Shown one piece after another: positions 7,577 to 18,300 of a DNA stretch of 64,000 bases; positions within the stretch are counted from its first letter, which is position 1, and every line of letters starts with the position of its first letter. Below the pieces are notes generated by a model that saw nothing but the letters and a program-made list of their open reading frames with translations, ran no database searches and was not told where the DNA came from. The translations under genes and the position numbers were made by a program. This DNA is from Polyangium mundeleinium (lineage in GTDB: Bacteria > Myxococcota_A > Polyangia > Polyangiales > Polyangiaceae). Location: contig NZ_JAQNDO010000001.1 of assembly GCF_028369105.1 (NCBI RefSeq), positions 8,278,501-8,342,500 on the forward strand, in the 5' to 3' direction.

Positions 7577-9142
7577 TCATCGCGGGGCCGGATAGGCCAC
7601 GAGGAGCTCGGGCGGGATCCGGCGCTCCTCGGCGATGATGCCATAGGTCTCGGCCGTCTTGCGCGGCGTGCGGTTCTTCTGCGGATCGTCTGCGTCGACC
7701 GCATAGAGCCCGAAGCGCCGGCTCATGCCGTGATTCCACTCATAATCGTCGACGAGGCTCCAGAAGAAGTACCCGCGCAGATCGATTCCTTCTTGCACCG
7801 CGCGGCTCGCCCAGGCGAGGTGACGGACGAGGAAGCTCGGGCCCGCGTCCTCGTCGTCGAGAGGGTGATCGAGTCCATTTCCCGTGATATAGAGGGGCAA
7901 ACCATACGTTCGATAAGCGAGCTCGAGCATCTCGTAGAGGCCCCGCGGATCCTCTTGGCCCAGGCGCACGTCCTGCGGATCAAATGTGCCGAGCGGCGTG
8001 AACTCCTGCAACATGGGGCCGCTCGTGCCCCGCACCGTGGCGCGTGTTCCATAATTGACGCCGAGCCAATCCATGCGACCCTCCAGATCGGCGCGCTTCG
8101 CGCTCTTGCCCGCGAGCTCCGCGTCGAGCTCCCCCTTCGCGACCGCGTCGAGGTAGGCCAGATTGTACAGGTAAAACATGTTCTCGGCCGCCTTCACGTC
8201 GAGCGAGCTCGTCGGGTCGGCCGGGGACGCCGGGGTCATTGCATAGACGAGGCCGACGTCGGCGGTGATTCCGTCGCCGTCGGCGTCGGCCGTGTCGTTC
8301 GCCTTCACTTCGTCGTACATGCGCGCGTGCGCCTCGACGAGCGCGACGAACACCTCTTTGGCGGCGCTCGACGGGTGCACCACCGCCGGCGGATGGCTGC
8401 GCTCGGCGCTCGGCGCGAGGTACCCCGCGAGGAGGACGGTGAATGGCTCGTCCAGCGTGGCCCAGCGATCGACGTCCGCGCCGAACTCGCGCGCGACGAA
8501 CCCCGCGTACTTGGCGATCTCCGCGACCGTTCGCTCCCGATCGAGCCATCCCCGCGGCGAACACGCGGCGAGATTCAGGTGGCACCCGACGCCGTCATGA
8601 ACCCACGCAGGGAGCGTACCATGATGCAGGGTGACGATCGGGGACATGCCACGCACCCGGAGCCCATTCAGCATTGCATGGTAATGCGCGAGCGCCGCCT
8701 CGTTCGCGACAGACCGCAACGATTCATACCCGCTGATGCCATCGGTCGAGTTGGGAAAGATGCGGCTCCACTCGATGCTGAAGCGGAATGCACCATTGTG
8801 GAGATCTCCCCGCGCTCGGTCGAGATCCATCTCGTGGAGCTCCCAGAAGCCTGGGCCGACGACAGCGGGGTCCTGCCCGGACAGGTATGCCATGGGAGAG
8901 ATCTTCGTCGCGGGGGAAGTGACAAACGCATACCAATCGGATCCGTTATCGACGCAACCGTCGAGGCCGGGCGTCGGGCAGCCCATGTCGGCCTGGAACC
9001 CGCCGATCGCGGTCCCGAAGAGAAATCCCTCGGGAAACGAGAGATCCTCGGCCACCTCGGGGACCTCGGTCACCGGAGGGTCCTCCCCGCACGCGGCCAG
9101 CAAACACGTCATCGATATGGCGAGGCGGACATCGGTTCTCAT
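7577..9142 (-). CDS. GH1 beta-glycosidase-like lipoprotein with altered nucleophile
   Basis: 521 aa from MRTDVRLAISMTCLLAACGE, a lipoprotein signal (LLAAC). The fold is glycoside hydrolase family 1: FPEGFLFGTAIGGFQAD at the start, FRFSIEWSRIFP, TLHHGTLPAWVHD, and GYFFWSLVDDYEWNHG near the end. The acid/base region is TLDEPF (Glu about residue 232) where the family usually has TxNEP. The nucleophile region reads YITGNGLDHP instead of YITENG: codon 7880-7882 encodes Gly where the catalytic Glu belongs. Retaining hydrolysis is therefore unlikely, and a binding or transglycosylation-like role is possible. An alternative ATG lies 6 codons upstream. Confidence 0.9.
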   Translation of the reverse strand: MRTDVRLAISMTCLLAACGEDPPVTEVPEVAEDLSFPEGFLFGTAIGGFQADMGCPTPGLDGCVDNGSDWYAFVTSPATKISPMAYLSGQDPAVVGPGFWELHEMDLDRARGDLHNGAFRFSIEWSRIFPNSTDGISGYESLRSVANEAALAHYHAMLNGLRVRGMSPIVTLHHGTLPAWVHDGVGCHLNLAACSPRGWLDRERTVAEIAKYAGFVAREFGADVDRWATLDEPFTVLLAGYLAPSAERSHPPAVVHPSSAAKEVFVALVEAHARMYDEVKANDTADADGDGITADVGLVYAMTPASPADPTSSLDVKAAENMFYLYNLAYLDAVAKGELDAELAGKSAKRADLEGRMDWLGVNYGTRATVRGTSGPMLQEFTPLGTFDPQDVRLGQEDPRGLYEMLELAYRTYGLPLYITGNGLDHPLDDEDAGPSFLVRHLAWASRAVQEGIDLRGYFFWSLVDDYEWNHGMSRRFGLYAVDADDPQKNRTPRKTAETYGIIAEERRIPPELLVAYPAPR

Positions 9143-9226
9143 GAAGGCGAAACCTAACATGAAACGGAAAAACCGCTGGGTGAGGGAATTCGGAAAAACG
9201 GCGTATGATCCAGCCCCGACGAACCC

Positions 9227-9964
9227 TCACACAATCGAACGTCCACCGTCCACGGCGAGCACCTGGCCCGTCACGAAGTGGTTTTTCGCAAAAAACAACA
9301 CCACGCGCGCCACGTCGGCAGGGTCGCCGATCCGCCCGAGCGGTATCTTCCGGCGCAACCGCTCACGCCGCTCGTCGTCGACGTCGGCCGGCGGAAGGAC
9401 CGTGCCCGGCGAAACCACGTTCACGCGCACGTCGGGCGCGAGCGCGAGCGCGAGGCCCTGCATGGCCGAGACGAGCGCGGCCTTCGAGATCGAATAAGGA
9501 ATGTAATGCTTGAAGGGCCGATCGGCGCTGACGCAGCCGATCGCCACGACAGCTCCCCGCGCAGCCCGGAGCTCCGCCGCGAGCGCGAGCGTGAGCAGAT
9601 AAGGCGCCGTCGCGTTCAAGGCCATCGCGCGATCCCAGGCGCCCGCGTCGAGCTCGTCGGGAGAGACGCGCTCGAAATTGGCGGCATTGTGCACGAGGAG
9701 GTCGAGTTTGCCCGCGCCGAACCGGCGCGCCCGCGCGGCGAGGCTGCTCACCCCCGTTCGATCCGAGAGATCCGCCCGGCAAAGCTCGACGCGCGCGCCC
9801 CGCGAAAGGAAGTGCTCCCGCGCCTCACGCGCGCTCTCCTCGCTCGCCGCATAATGAATGAGGACTTCGTATCCGTCGTCGACGAGCGCCTCCACGATCG
9901 TCCGCCCCACACGCACCGCGCCCCCCGTGACGAGCGCGATACGCCCGTGCTGCTGCTCGCTCAT
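9227..9964 (-). CDS. pteridine-reductase-like SDR oxidoreductase
   Basis: 245 aa SDR with the pteridine-reductase style glycine motif TGGAVRVGR (instead of TGxxxGIG), LLVHNAANF at the NNAG position, and YSISKAAL as YxxxK. These match the FolM/PTR1 branch, which reduces dihydropterins (dihydromonapterin, dihydrobiopterin or dihydrofolate) with NADPH. The C-terminus [13 protein letters not shown] is the usual SDR ending. It is a single gene, divergent from the FKBP gene 157 bases away. Family placement is fairly secure; the exact pterin substrate is inferred. Confidence 0.85.
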   Translation of the reverse strand: MSEQQHGRIALVTGGAVRVGRTIVEALVDDGYEVLIHYAASEESAREAREHFLSRGARVELCRADLSDRTGVSSLAARARRFGAGKLDLLVHNAANFERVSPDELDAGAWDRAMALNATAPYLLTLALAAELRAARGAVVAIGCVSADRPFKHYIPYSISKAALVSAMQGLALALAPDVRVNVVSPGTVLPPADVDDERRERLRRKIPLGRIGDPADVARVVLFFAKNHFVTGQVLAVDGGRSIV

Positions 9965-10121
9965 GCGAAGATCCTACCCCGCCCGCGAGCCCGCCGCGCG
10001 CCCGGTGTTGCGCGAGGTCGGAAAAAGACACCTCGTTCGTCGAAGCGCGCGCTCGATTCGCTTGACGAGCGCCCCGCCGATCGGTCGAATACCGGCCGAC
10101 CCCGGGAGAGGAGATATCGAC

Positions 10122-10454
10122 ATGGCGACCGGTGACCTCGAAATCGAGACGCTCCGCGAAGGAAACGGCGCAGTGGCCCAGGCTGGAAACACGGTCCATG
10201 TGCACTACGTGGGCACACTCACTGACGGCAAGAAGTTCGACAGCTCCCGCGACCGGGGCAGCCCCTTCAAGTTCCAGCTCGGCGGCGGGCAGGTGATCAA
10301 GGGCTGGGACCAGGGCGTGGCCGGCATGAAGGTGGGCGAGTTGCGGAAGCTGACGATCCCGGGGCACCTGGCCTACGGGAAGCGCGGGTACCCGGGGCTC
10401 ATCCCGCCGGACGCGACGCTCGTCTTCGAGGTCGAGCTGATCAACGTGACCTGA
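10122..10454 (+). CDS. FKBP-type peptidyl-prolyl cis-trans isomerase
   Basis: 110 aa, the size of a single minimal FKBP domain. The ATG is preceded by a strong Shine-Dalgarno (GGGAGAGGAG, 8-9 nt). Family motifs are clear: [37 protein letters not shown] and [15 protein letters not shown], then [13 protein letters not shown]. It has no signal peptide, so it should act in the cytoplasm as a prolyl isomerase or chaperone. It ends 13 nt before the convergent stop of the large kinase gene. Confidence 0.95.
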   Translation: MATGDLEIETLREGNGAVAQAGNTVHVHYVGTLTDGKKFDSSRDRGSPFKFQLGGGQVIKGWDQGVAGMKVGELRKLTIPGHLAYGKRGYPGLIPPDATLVFEVELINVT

Positions 10455-10467
10455 AGCCAAGCGCGCA

Positions 10468-13400
10468 TCATTGCTGCAGGCCGAGCCGGCCGTGATCGAC
10501 GCGTAGATTCGAAAGGGTCCGCGCGACCACGTCCGCCAGAGGCCGGCCCCGGGGGATGACCTCGCCTTCCACGTCCCCCGGACGATCAAACGACCACACG
10601 AGCACCGATCCCGCCGCATCCCAGGGCACGAACCGCGTGCGTCCCCGGAGCGGCATGCTGCCCACGATCTCGCGGCGCCCGACGTCGAGCGCCGCGACGC
10701 GATCGGCCGAGAGCAGGAGCATGGAGCGGCCGTCGGGCGCGACGGAGACGTCCTCCCATACGGTCGCGCCCGAAGCTTCGAGCAAGCGCTCGGGGCCGCG
10801 CGCGCGAAGGACGACGACGCCCGAGTCGTCGGCATACACGAGCTCGCCTGGCAGAAGGCCGTCGCCGAAGGCCGTCGCGCGCGGGCTCGCATACCCGAGG
10901 ACCCGAACCGCGGACGTCGCCTCGTCGATCCGCGCGAGCGCGCCGGAGCTCAGCGCGATCCACAGGCCCGCGCCCATCCCGCCACGCGCCGCGCTCAGGC
11001 GCACGTCGTACACGTAGCCGTCCGCCGAGGCGATGACGCGGGGCGCAGCAGGCGCGGCGCTGTCGAGGGGCGTCGCCACGAGCGCGCCGTCGAGGCGCTG
11101 CATGAAGAGCGTGCGGCAAGCCTCGTCGACGGCGAGGACGAGGCCCGGCTCGCGCGGGATCTTGCCGATGGTGGCGCCGCTGCGGGCGTCGAACACGTGC
11201 CACGCCTCGCCCTCGGGCGCCCACGCGGCGACGCGGCCGTCCTGGCAACGGCGAAGGAGGTTGCCCTTGCGGCCGAGCTCGCGTTTGCCGTCGGCCACAC
11301 GGTAGAAGCGGACTTCCTCGTCGAGCTGGAACGCGATGACGTCGCTGCTCTCGCGGACCACGGCGCGCACCGAGCTCGTCGACGAGGGCGCAGGGTCGTC
11401 GCCGCCGCGGAAACGCACGAGCGGATCGATCGCGCCGCCGGCGCCGGAGAGGAGGACGAGGTCGCCCGTGACGACGTGGCCGCTCTCCAGGCGATGGCCG
11501 CCGAGGAGATCCCGCGGGCCGATGGGGACACGCGCAAACGCAGGGACCTCGTCGGGCGAGGTGATGGGCGCGGGGCGCTTGGGGCGCGGCGCAGGTGAGC
11601 AAGGCGCGCCTTGGGGCAGAGCGTCGCCGGGCGCGCGGCGGCCGGGGCGGAGGTAGTGGAACCCGCCGACGATCGCCTTGTCGGGGCCGGTGGGGTCGGT
11701 GCCGCACACCGCGAGATCGAGGCCGCCTTCGTCCCAGCGGAGGAACGAGGGCGCCTCCACGCTGGGGCCTCGAAAGAGAGGCGTATCGGGCCGCGCCGGA
11801 TCGAGGATCTCGAAGGCGCCATGCTCGGCGAGGGCGAGCAAAGGCTCGCGCGGGCCGAAGCGAGCGAGCACAGCCGCGCTCGTCGGCTTGATCTCGGTGA
11901 GGTTGCCGTCGCCCGGCCGCCAGACCACGAGCTTCGATCCGGACGCGGCCGCGACGAGGGACCCGTCCGGCGAGACGTCGAGCACGATGCCCTGGAACGG
12001 GTGCGTGTCGACCTCGCCCGAGCGGCGGAGGTCCCAGCGGAGGAGGCCGTTCTCCGAGGCACACGCGAGCACGGGCGCCGCATCCGCGACCTCGAGCGCG
12101 CCCGTGCAACGACGCGGCGCGATGGCCGCGAGCATGACCTCGCCGTCGGGACGCAGCCGGAAGATCCGCACCTCGCCGGTGACCGATCGCGTCGCGAGCG
12201 CGGTGTCGAAGGGGAGCGGGACACGCTCGACGAACGGCGCGTCATGAGGGCGCACGACGAGCGTGCGCGGATGCAGCTCCGAGGAACCAGGCGTGTCCGG
12301 GTGGTCGGTCGGCGCGGCGTTGTAGAAGGGGTCGTACCGGAGATCGACGACGACGAGGCGCGTGGATCCCTGCGTCGCGACGAGCCACCGATCGTCCCAG
12401 GGGAACGAGGGATTCGTCGAGGGTTCGAGCGTGAGGAACTGGGCGCGCGGCAGGCCCGTGCCCGCGCGGAGCAGATCGAGCGGGAGGGCCGGATCCTCGG
12501 CGCCGAACTCGATGGCCTCGGCGATCCAGGCCGCGCGATGGTACGGGTCGTCGACGCGGCGCGATCGGAAGAGGACCTCGGCGACGTACGCGCGCTCCTC
12601 GGCCTCGACACGCGCCCGCTCGGCGCGCGCTTGCCGGTCGTCGATCGCGCGCTTGCCCACGACGGCGAAGGCGAGCAAGGCGAAGAGGAGCACGATCGAC
12701 GCGCCCTTCCGCATCGTTCGCCGCCGCGCGAGGCGATGGCTCTCGGCGACGAGCTGACGTTCGAGCGTGGTCAGCGACGCGCGCGTCCACGCGGGCCTGC
12801 GCAGGACTTCCTCGAAGAGCGAGCCAGTAAGTAAAAAATCCGGGTGCGCGGCCGCCCGATCCCAGGCGGTCGCCGCCTCGCGGAGCCGTTCGAGCAAGAC
12901 GAGCCGCTCGGCCTCACGGCTGCGGACCTGCTCGATCCGCGGGAGCACGGCGATCGAAGGGTGCGAGAGCTCGACGCGGCCGTCGCGCCGCCGGAGGAGG
13001 CCCTCGCGTTCGAGGCGCGTGAGCACGCGCCGTACGAGCGCCGTGTCCTCGCCGAGGACCGAGACGAGCTCCTCCTCGTCCCAGCGGACGGGCTTGTGAT
13101 CGGTCGTCGAGAGCCGCAACACGGCCTCGATCGCGACCTCACGCTGCGCGTCGTCGAGCGAGACGAAGAGTTTCTCGGCGTGCATCGCGAGCGCGCCGAC
13201 GAGCCCGCCGAGCGCGCGCCACGTCTCCGCGGAGAGCACGCGGCCCGCGCGCGCGCCTGCCTCCAGGGCGCGTTTGCCCCACAACGCGGCGAGCGCGAGC
13301 GCGATGAGTGGCAACCGATCATCCGCGCCGCGGAGCTCGCGCTGCACGTCGGCGACGATCGCGTCCGCGCCGATCATCCGGGCGCCCGCGATCCGCGCCG

Positions 13401-15012
13401 GCCCCGTCACGATGTCGTGCACGACCGCGGCCGGCGGAGGCCCTACGAAGCGGAGCGCGGCGCGCAGGGACGCAAAGGGCGCCGCGGGATCCGCGAGGCC
13501 CGCGGCGTGTTTTTCGCCGAGCGCGGAGAGCACGCGCAGGCCCGGCCGCTGGCCGCCCTCCGCGAGATCCGCGAGGAGCCGAGCGAGCCGCGTGTTCGTG
13601 CCTTCCGGCGCGGAGAGCGCCTCTTCGAGCGGATCGACAAGCAACACGAGCCCGACGGGCGAGCTCGCCGCATGCTGCGTGATCTCCGCCGAGGACGCGC
13701 CCACGAGCGCCGGGGCGACGGCGCCGAGCGCCGCGTCGAGCGCGTGATCGGGATCCTCGCCGGGACGAACGGCCACCGCGATCCAGTCGTCCTTGCCGTC
13801 GACCGCGGCGCGCGCGAGGTGCGGGACGAGGCCGGCCCACGCGAGCGACGATTTCCCCGCCCCGCGTGGCCCGTACAGCACCACCACGGGCTCGAACGCG
13901 AGCTCGCGGCCGAGGCGCGCGACGTCGTCGTCCCGGCCGAAGAGCTGCCCCTCGGCCTCCTTCGGCAGCGGCAAAAGGCCTGCGTACGGCGGATCCATCA
14001 CGCCGAACGGCCGCTCCCACGCCTCGTCGAAGAGCGCCGCGAGTTTGCCCGGGGTGACCCCTCGTTGCAGCGGATCCACGGACAGGAGGCGCACGAGCAG
14101 CGCCACGAGCCCACGCGGCAGACCGGCCGGATCGACCGCGAGATCCCGCAGATGGCCGCGGAGCGTCGCGTCGCGCAGATCGGACCACCACGCGCTCATC
14201 GCGGCGGCATCGGAGAGCTCCATCGGCTCGTCGGCGACGTCCTCGTACGGCATGCGCCCCGTCGCGAGCTTCACGATCGTCGCGGCAAGGGCGTACGCGT
14301 CGGCCGCGGGCGTGGGCTCGGCGAGCTCGAGGATCTCGGGCGCCATGTACCCCGGCGTGCCCACGACGGCGCGCCCCGAGCTCTGCGCGCGCGTCGGGTG
14401 CGACGATCGCTCGTCCTGCGCCGCGACGAACGCCGCCGTCTCGAGCCCCGCGGCATCCCCGCCCCCGAAGGCCGGCGGCGTGATCTCGGGCGCCTTCGAT
14501 CCAGCCCGCCGCGAGATCCCGAAGTCGAGCACCTTGAGCGCGCCGTCGTTCGAGACGAACAGGTTCGCCGGCTTCAGATCCAGGTGCACGACGCCCCGCA
14601 CATGGATCACGTCGAGCGCCGCGGCCGTCGCGCGTGCCCAGCCGAGCACGCGCCGCCAGGGGACGCGCTTTCGATCGCGCAGCACGTCCGCGAGGTTCTT
14701 GCCCTCGAGCAGCTCCATCGCGACGAACGGGATCACCTCGGGCGCCCGAAGCACACCCGCGGCGTAGATCGTCACGAGGGAGGGATGCCGGAACGAGGCG
14801 AGGAGCTTCGCCTCCTCGGCCCAGTGCGCGGCGTCGTAGGCCGTTCGCTGCAGGAGCTTCAGCGCGACCGTGCGCAGCGGCACGCCGTCCGGCAGGAGCT
14901 CCTCAGCCCGCCAGACGTCGCCGAACCCGCCACGACCGAGCCGCTCGAGGAGCAAGAACCGGCCGTCGAGGAGCTCCCCCGGCGCGTAGTCCCGCGGCGC
15001 TTTGGCGCTCAT
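10468..15012 (-). CDS. Ser/Thr kinase - STAND-type NTPase - TM - beta-propeller protein
   Basis: 1514 aa multidomain signalling protein. Residues 17-330 are a Hanks kinase: GRGGFGDV, VALKLL lysine, HLDLKPAN (HRD changed to HLD, catalytic Asp kept), DFGISR and GTPGYMAPE. Residues about 355-740 hold an NTPase with P-loop LYGPRGAGKSSLAWAGL (about 379-395), VGLVLLVDPLEEAL as a Walker B-like strand and helical arrays, the pattern of STAND ATPases. A single transmembrane helix (GASIVLLFALLAFAVVG, about 770) follows. The remaining 700 residues are beta-strand repeats resembling a WD40-like propeller. The outside face may sense a ligand while kinase and NTPase stay cytoplasmic. It is the last gene of a three-gene minus-strand unit. 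Confidence 0.88.
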   Translation of the reverse strand: MSAKAPRDYAPGELLDGRFLLLERLGRGGFGDVWRAEELLPDGVPLRTVALKLLQRTAYDAAHWAEEAKLLASFRHPSLVTIYAAGVLRAPEVIPFVAMELLEGKNLADVLRDRKRVPWRRVLGWARATAAALDVIHVRGVVHLDLKPANLFVSNDGALKVLDFGISRRAGSKAPEITPPAFGGGDAAGLETAAFVAAQDERSSHPTRAQSSGRAVVGTPGYMAPEILELAEPTPAADAYALAATIVKLATGRMPYEDVADEPMELSDAAAMSAWWSDLRDATLRGHLRDLAVDPAGLPRGLVALLVRLLSVDPLQRGVTPGKLAALFDEAWERPFGVMDPPYAGLLPLPKEAEGQLFGRDDDVARLGRELAFEPVVVLYGPRGAGKSSLAWAGLVPHLARAAVDGKDDWIAVAVRPGEDPDHALDAALGAVAPALVGASSAEITQHAASSPVGLVLLVDPLEEALSAPEGTNTRLARLLADLAEGGQRPGLRVLSALGEKHAAGLADPAAPFASLRAALRFVGPPPAAVVHDIVTGPARIAGARMIGADAIVADVQRELRGADDRLPLIALALAALWGKRALEAGARAGRVLSAETWRALGGLVGALAMHAEKLFVSLDDAQREVAIEAVLRLSTTDHKPVRWDEEELVSVLGEDTALVRRVLTRLEREGLLRRRDGRVELSHPSIAVLPRIEQVRSREAERLVLLERLREAATAWDRAAAHPDFLLTGSLFEEVLRRPAWTRASLTTLERQLVAESHRLARRRTMRKGASIVLLFALLAFAVVGKRAIDDRQARAERARVEAEERAYVAEVLFRSRRVDDPYHRAAWIAEAIEFGAEDPALPLDLLRAGTGLPRAQFLTLEPSTNPSFPWDDRWLVATQGSTRLVVVDLRYDPFYNAAPTDHPDTPGSSELHPRTLVVRPHDAPFVERVPLPFDTALATRSVTGEVRIFRLRPDGEVMLAAIAPRRCTGALEVADAAPVLACASENGLLRWDLRRSGEVDTHPFQGIVLDVSPDGSLVAAASGSKLVVWRPGDGNLTEIKPTSAAVLARFGPREPLLALAEHGAFEILDPARPDTPLFRGPSVEAPSFLRWDEGGLDLAVCGTDPTGPDKAIVGGFHYLRPGRRAPGDALPQGAPCSPAPRPKRPAPITSPDEVPAFARVPIGPRDLLGGHRLESGHVVTGDLVLLSGAGGAIDPLVRFRGGDDPAPSSTSSVRAVVRESSDVIAFQLDEEVRFYRVADGKRELGRKGNLLRRCQDGRVAAWAPEGEAWHVFDARSGATIGKIPREPGLVLAVDEACRTLFMQRLDGALVATPLDSAAPAAPRVIASADGYVYDVRLSAARGGMGAGLWIALSSGALARIDEATSAVRVLGYASPRATAFGDGLLPGELVYADDSGVVVLRARGPERLLEASGATVWEDVSVAPDGRSMLLLSADRVAALDVGRREIVGSMPLRGRTRFVPWDAAGSVLVWSFDRPGDVEGEVIPRGRPLADVVARTLSNLRVDHGRLGLQQ

Positions 15013-15061
15013 GCGCCGACGAGGCTACCACGACCGCCCGCGAAGGCGTGGCGCGGCGCGG

Positions 15062-15304
15062 CTACGAGGGGAGCTTGCCCTGCGCGAACGCCTCAGCCTG
15101 CGCCATGGCGATCTCGGCTTCCTCGTGGAGCTCGTCCGCTTTGACCGGCTCCTTGCCCTCTTGCTCGGCCTCCCAGCTGAAGCCGCGCCGCTCTCCCGGA
15201 GCCTCGGGTTTCCACGTGAGCTTGAGCTTGTAACCGTTCAGCTCGGCCACGTAGGTCCCGTCGTGCTCTCTCTGCCAGATCGAGACATTCGCATGAAGCC
15301 GCAT
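15062..15304 (-). CDS. 80-aa hypothetical protein between two kinases
   Basis: 80 aa, no recognised domain. The first half is beta-rich (MRLHANVSIWQREHDG, YVAELNGYKLKLTW) and the second half is an acidic amphipathic helix (ADELHEEAEIAMAQAEAF). No signal peptide or TM segment. A GAGGTAGGG sequence lies just upstream of the ATG. It begins 40 nt after the upstream kinase ends and stops 49 nt before the downstream kinase starts, so it is probably cotranscribed. It could be an adaptor or substrate for these kinases, but only the position supports that. Confidence 0.65.
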   Translation of the reverse strand: MRLHANVSIWQREHDGTYVAELNGYKLKLTWKPEAPGERRGFSWEAEQEGKEPVKADELHEEAEIAMAQAEAFAQGKLPS

Positions 15305-15344
15305 CCCTACCTCGTCCTCGTCTCGTGATGGCCGCCCGCGCGTC

Positions 15345-18300
15345 TCAAGAAGACCGTTCCATCACGATCCGCAAGAGGGGCGGGAGCCTTCGCACGTCGC
15401 CCGGCACCTTGATGGAGGGGCCGCCGACCACCGAGCTCATGACGCACGTCCCGGCGCGCGGCAGGTGTTCCATCCAGTACACGTCGAACTTGTCCTCGTG
15501 CGCGACGCGCCGCAAGAAAGGTTCGAGCGGCAGCACGAGCCCCTCACGCCACCGCGCCAGGTACGTCACGTTCGCGAGCCGCATCGGGCTGTTCAGCCCG
15601 AGCCGCCGCCGCGTGCCCGTGTTGAACGGGCCCGTGTGGTCGATGAACTCGACGGTCTGCAGATCGCCATACAGATCCGGCTCCGTCTTCTCGACCGTGA
15701 CGAGCGTCCACGCGCAGAGCGGCCTTAGCGCCCGGAGGAGCGTGCGCGTCATCTGCTCGAACTCGGGCAGATCGGCCGCCGCGCGGGCCTCGTTGTAGTG
15801 GCCGTGCGCGAAGCTGTTGCGCTCGACCTGCATCAGGTTCGAGAGCGTCTCGAACGTCTGGTTCTGCGAGAGCCGGACGCCGAGCACGTCACGCACGAGC
15901 GCGCCGATCGGATCGTCGCGCCCTTCAAAACCCTTCGCCGCGGCCCGCGCGATCTCGCGCCAGGTCCCGAGCGCGAAGCCGTCGCGCGAGCCGTGCCGCT
16001 TGTAGAGCTCGACCATCGCGTCGAACCCCGGCGCGACCTCGCTGCCGCCCTCGGCCGGCCGCCGCGCGAAGTACGCGGAGAGCAGCACGGTCGCGATGAA
16101 CCGCCACGTGCCTTCGAGCACGTCGAAGAGCATCTTCACGCGCTCGATCGCGCTCGACGCGGCGATCGCGGCGTGCACGCGCCCCGAGATCGGATAGGGC
16201 AGGCCGCCGCTCAACGCCGAGAGCACCCCGTGCGGATCGGCGCACTCGCGCGCGAGCTCCTGCGCCCGCGTCTGCACGTCGCCGTGCAGCACCTCCCACG
16301 AGAGCGTGCGCGGCAGCTCCACCTTGCCGTCGAGGATCGGCGGCCGCGCGTGCCAGTCGCACTGCACCGCGCTGCCGAGCGCGACCGCGTCGACCTTCCG
16401 CGTCACGCACGCCGCCACCACGCCCGGCGCCATCGGCGCGACGAACGCGGCCTGCCCCGCGTGCGTCGCCGCCACGGCCGCGAGCTCCTTCTCCAGCGCC
16501 GCGACCACGTGCGGCCCCACCGCTTCGAGCGCCTTCTGCTCCTCGATCGCGAAAAGCAGCGTCGTCCGCTTCGTGTCGATCGACGCGCCGAGCACCTCTT
16601 GCACGCTCGACACCCGCGCGCCCGGCACGCTCGAACGCAGCGCCGCGACCGCCTGCCCCGACGTCTCCGAGAATGCGCTCATCGCGTGCAGCGCGAGCTC
16701 GAGCTCGCGCCCCGCGTCGCTCCCGTCACCCGAGAGCGTCCAGTACCCGCAGGCGAACGACCGCCCATCGACCGCCGTGCGCGCCGACGCGGCCCACGCG
16801 CGCCCCTTCTCCGCGACCTCCGCGGCCTCGCCGGCCACGAGGACCACGGCCGTCTCCTCGACGAGCCCCACCGCGACGCTCGACGACGCGCGATGGATCG
16901 CCACCGCCGCGAGCGCCCCCGCCGGATACTCCGCGCCGCCCGCGCGCACCGCCGACGGCTGCGCCTTCACGAGCAGGAGCGCGCCGCTGCGCTTGCGCTG
17001 CAGGAACGACGCGATCTCCTGTTCGAGCCCCGCGCGCCCGAGCAGACCCGTCGTCGCGTCCACGGTCCCCGCGGGCACGGTCGGCGTCACGTAACGCCGA
17101 TCCACCATCGTCGCCCGCATGCCTCCGACCTGCACGAACGTCCCGTGGACGAGCGCCGCCTCCTCCCCTCGCGCGAGCGAGTGCGCGCCGACCTGCACCG
17201 GCACGCTGCACTCGGTGCGCCGCCGCAGCCACCAGCGCACGCCGTCGTGCCGCAGCGTCACGGCGAGGCGCGAAGCCACGTCCGGGTAGACGAGCTCGTT
17301 GCGCTCGTCGCCCACGCGCTCGACGCGCCCGAGCCGCAGCACGCCCACCGGCGAAAGCCGTAGCTCGAACAAGCCGCCGTCCCGCGTCTCCACGCGCAGC
17401 CGATCCGGCGCGTTCACCTCGCCGCGCCAGAGCGAGAACGCGGGCGATGCGCTCAACCACAACGTCGCGCCTCCCACGGTGTACGTGCGGAGCTCCGCGC
17501 CGGGCGCCTCCGCGCCGCTGTCGCTCTTCTCGCGTGGCGCCTCGACGTCGCCCGGCGCGGTCGGTCCCGGCCTCATGTTCATCGGCGTATCCGCATCCAG
17601 GGTCGGGAGCGACGGGCGTGCCGGCGCCGGCTCGACGCGCATCGAGCCGGCGCCTTGCGAGCGCTCGAGATCCGGCACGGCCTCGAGCAAGGCCGTGAGA
17701 AACTCCTCGGCCGCGGAAAACCTCTCGCCCCGATCGCGCGTCATCGCGCGCCGCACCACGCGATGCAGCGCCTCTGGCAGCCCCGGCACGAGCGTCCCGA
17801 GATCAGGTGGATCTCGATGGCAGATGGCGATGACGAGTCGCGCGAACGTCGGCTCCGAGAACGGCGGCGCGCCGGCGAGCGCCTCGTACAGGATCGCGCC
17901 CATCGACCAGATGTCCGTGCGTGGATCGATGTCGTCGAGCGCCTCGATCTGCTCGGGCGACATGTAGAACGGCGTCCCGACCGGCGTCCCGACCCGCGTC
18001 AGCGGATCCTGCGCGGACAGGCTCGACGCCGCTACGAGCTCGGCCTCGCTGCCGAGCACCTTCGAGAGACCGAAGTCGACGATCTTGACGTGCGTCTTTC
18101 CGTCATCGGCGTCGACGAGGAAGACGTTCTGCGGCTTCAGATCACGATGCACCACGCCGGCCGCGTGCGCGCGCCGGAGCCCGCGCAGCGCCTGGGCCGC
18201 GATCGCCGCGGCTTGCGGCACGTTCATCCGACCGAGACGCCGCAGGCGCGTCGCGAGATCCTCGCCTTGCAAGAGCTCCATCACGAGGAACGGCTCGCCT

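Noticed and set aside
12844-15144. A 766-codon plus-strand open frame opposite the kinase-NTPase gene
   Set aside because: Mirrors the minus-strand gene with typical GC-frame bias and no recognisable domain.
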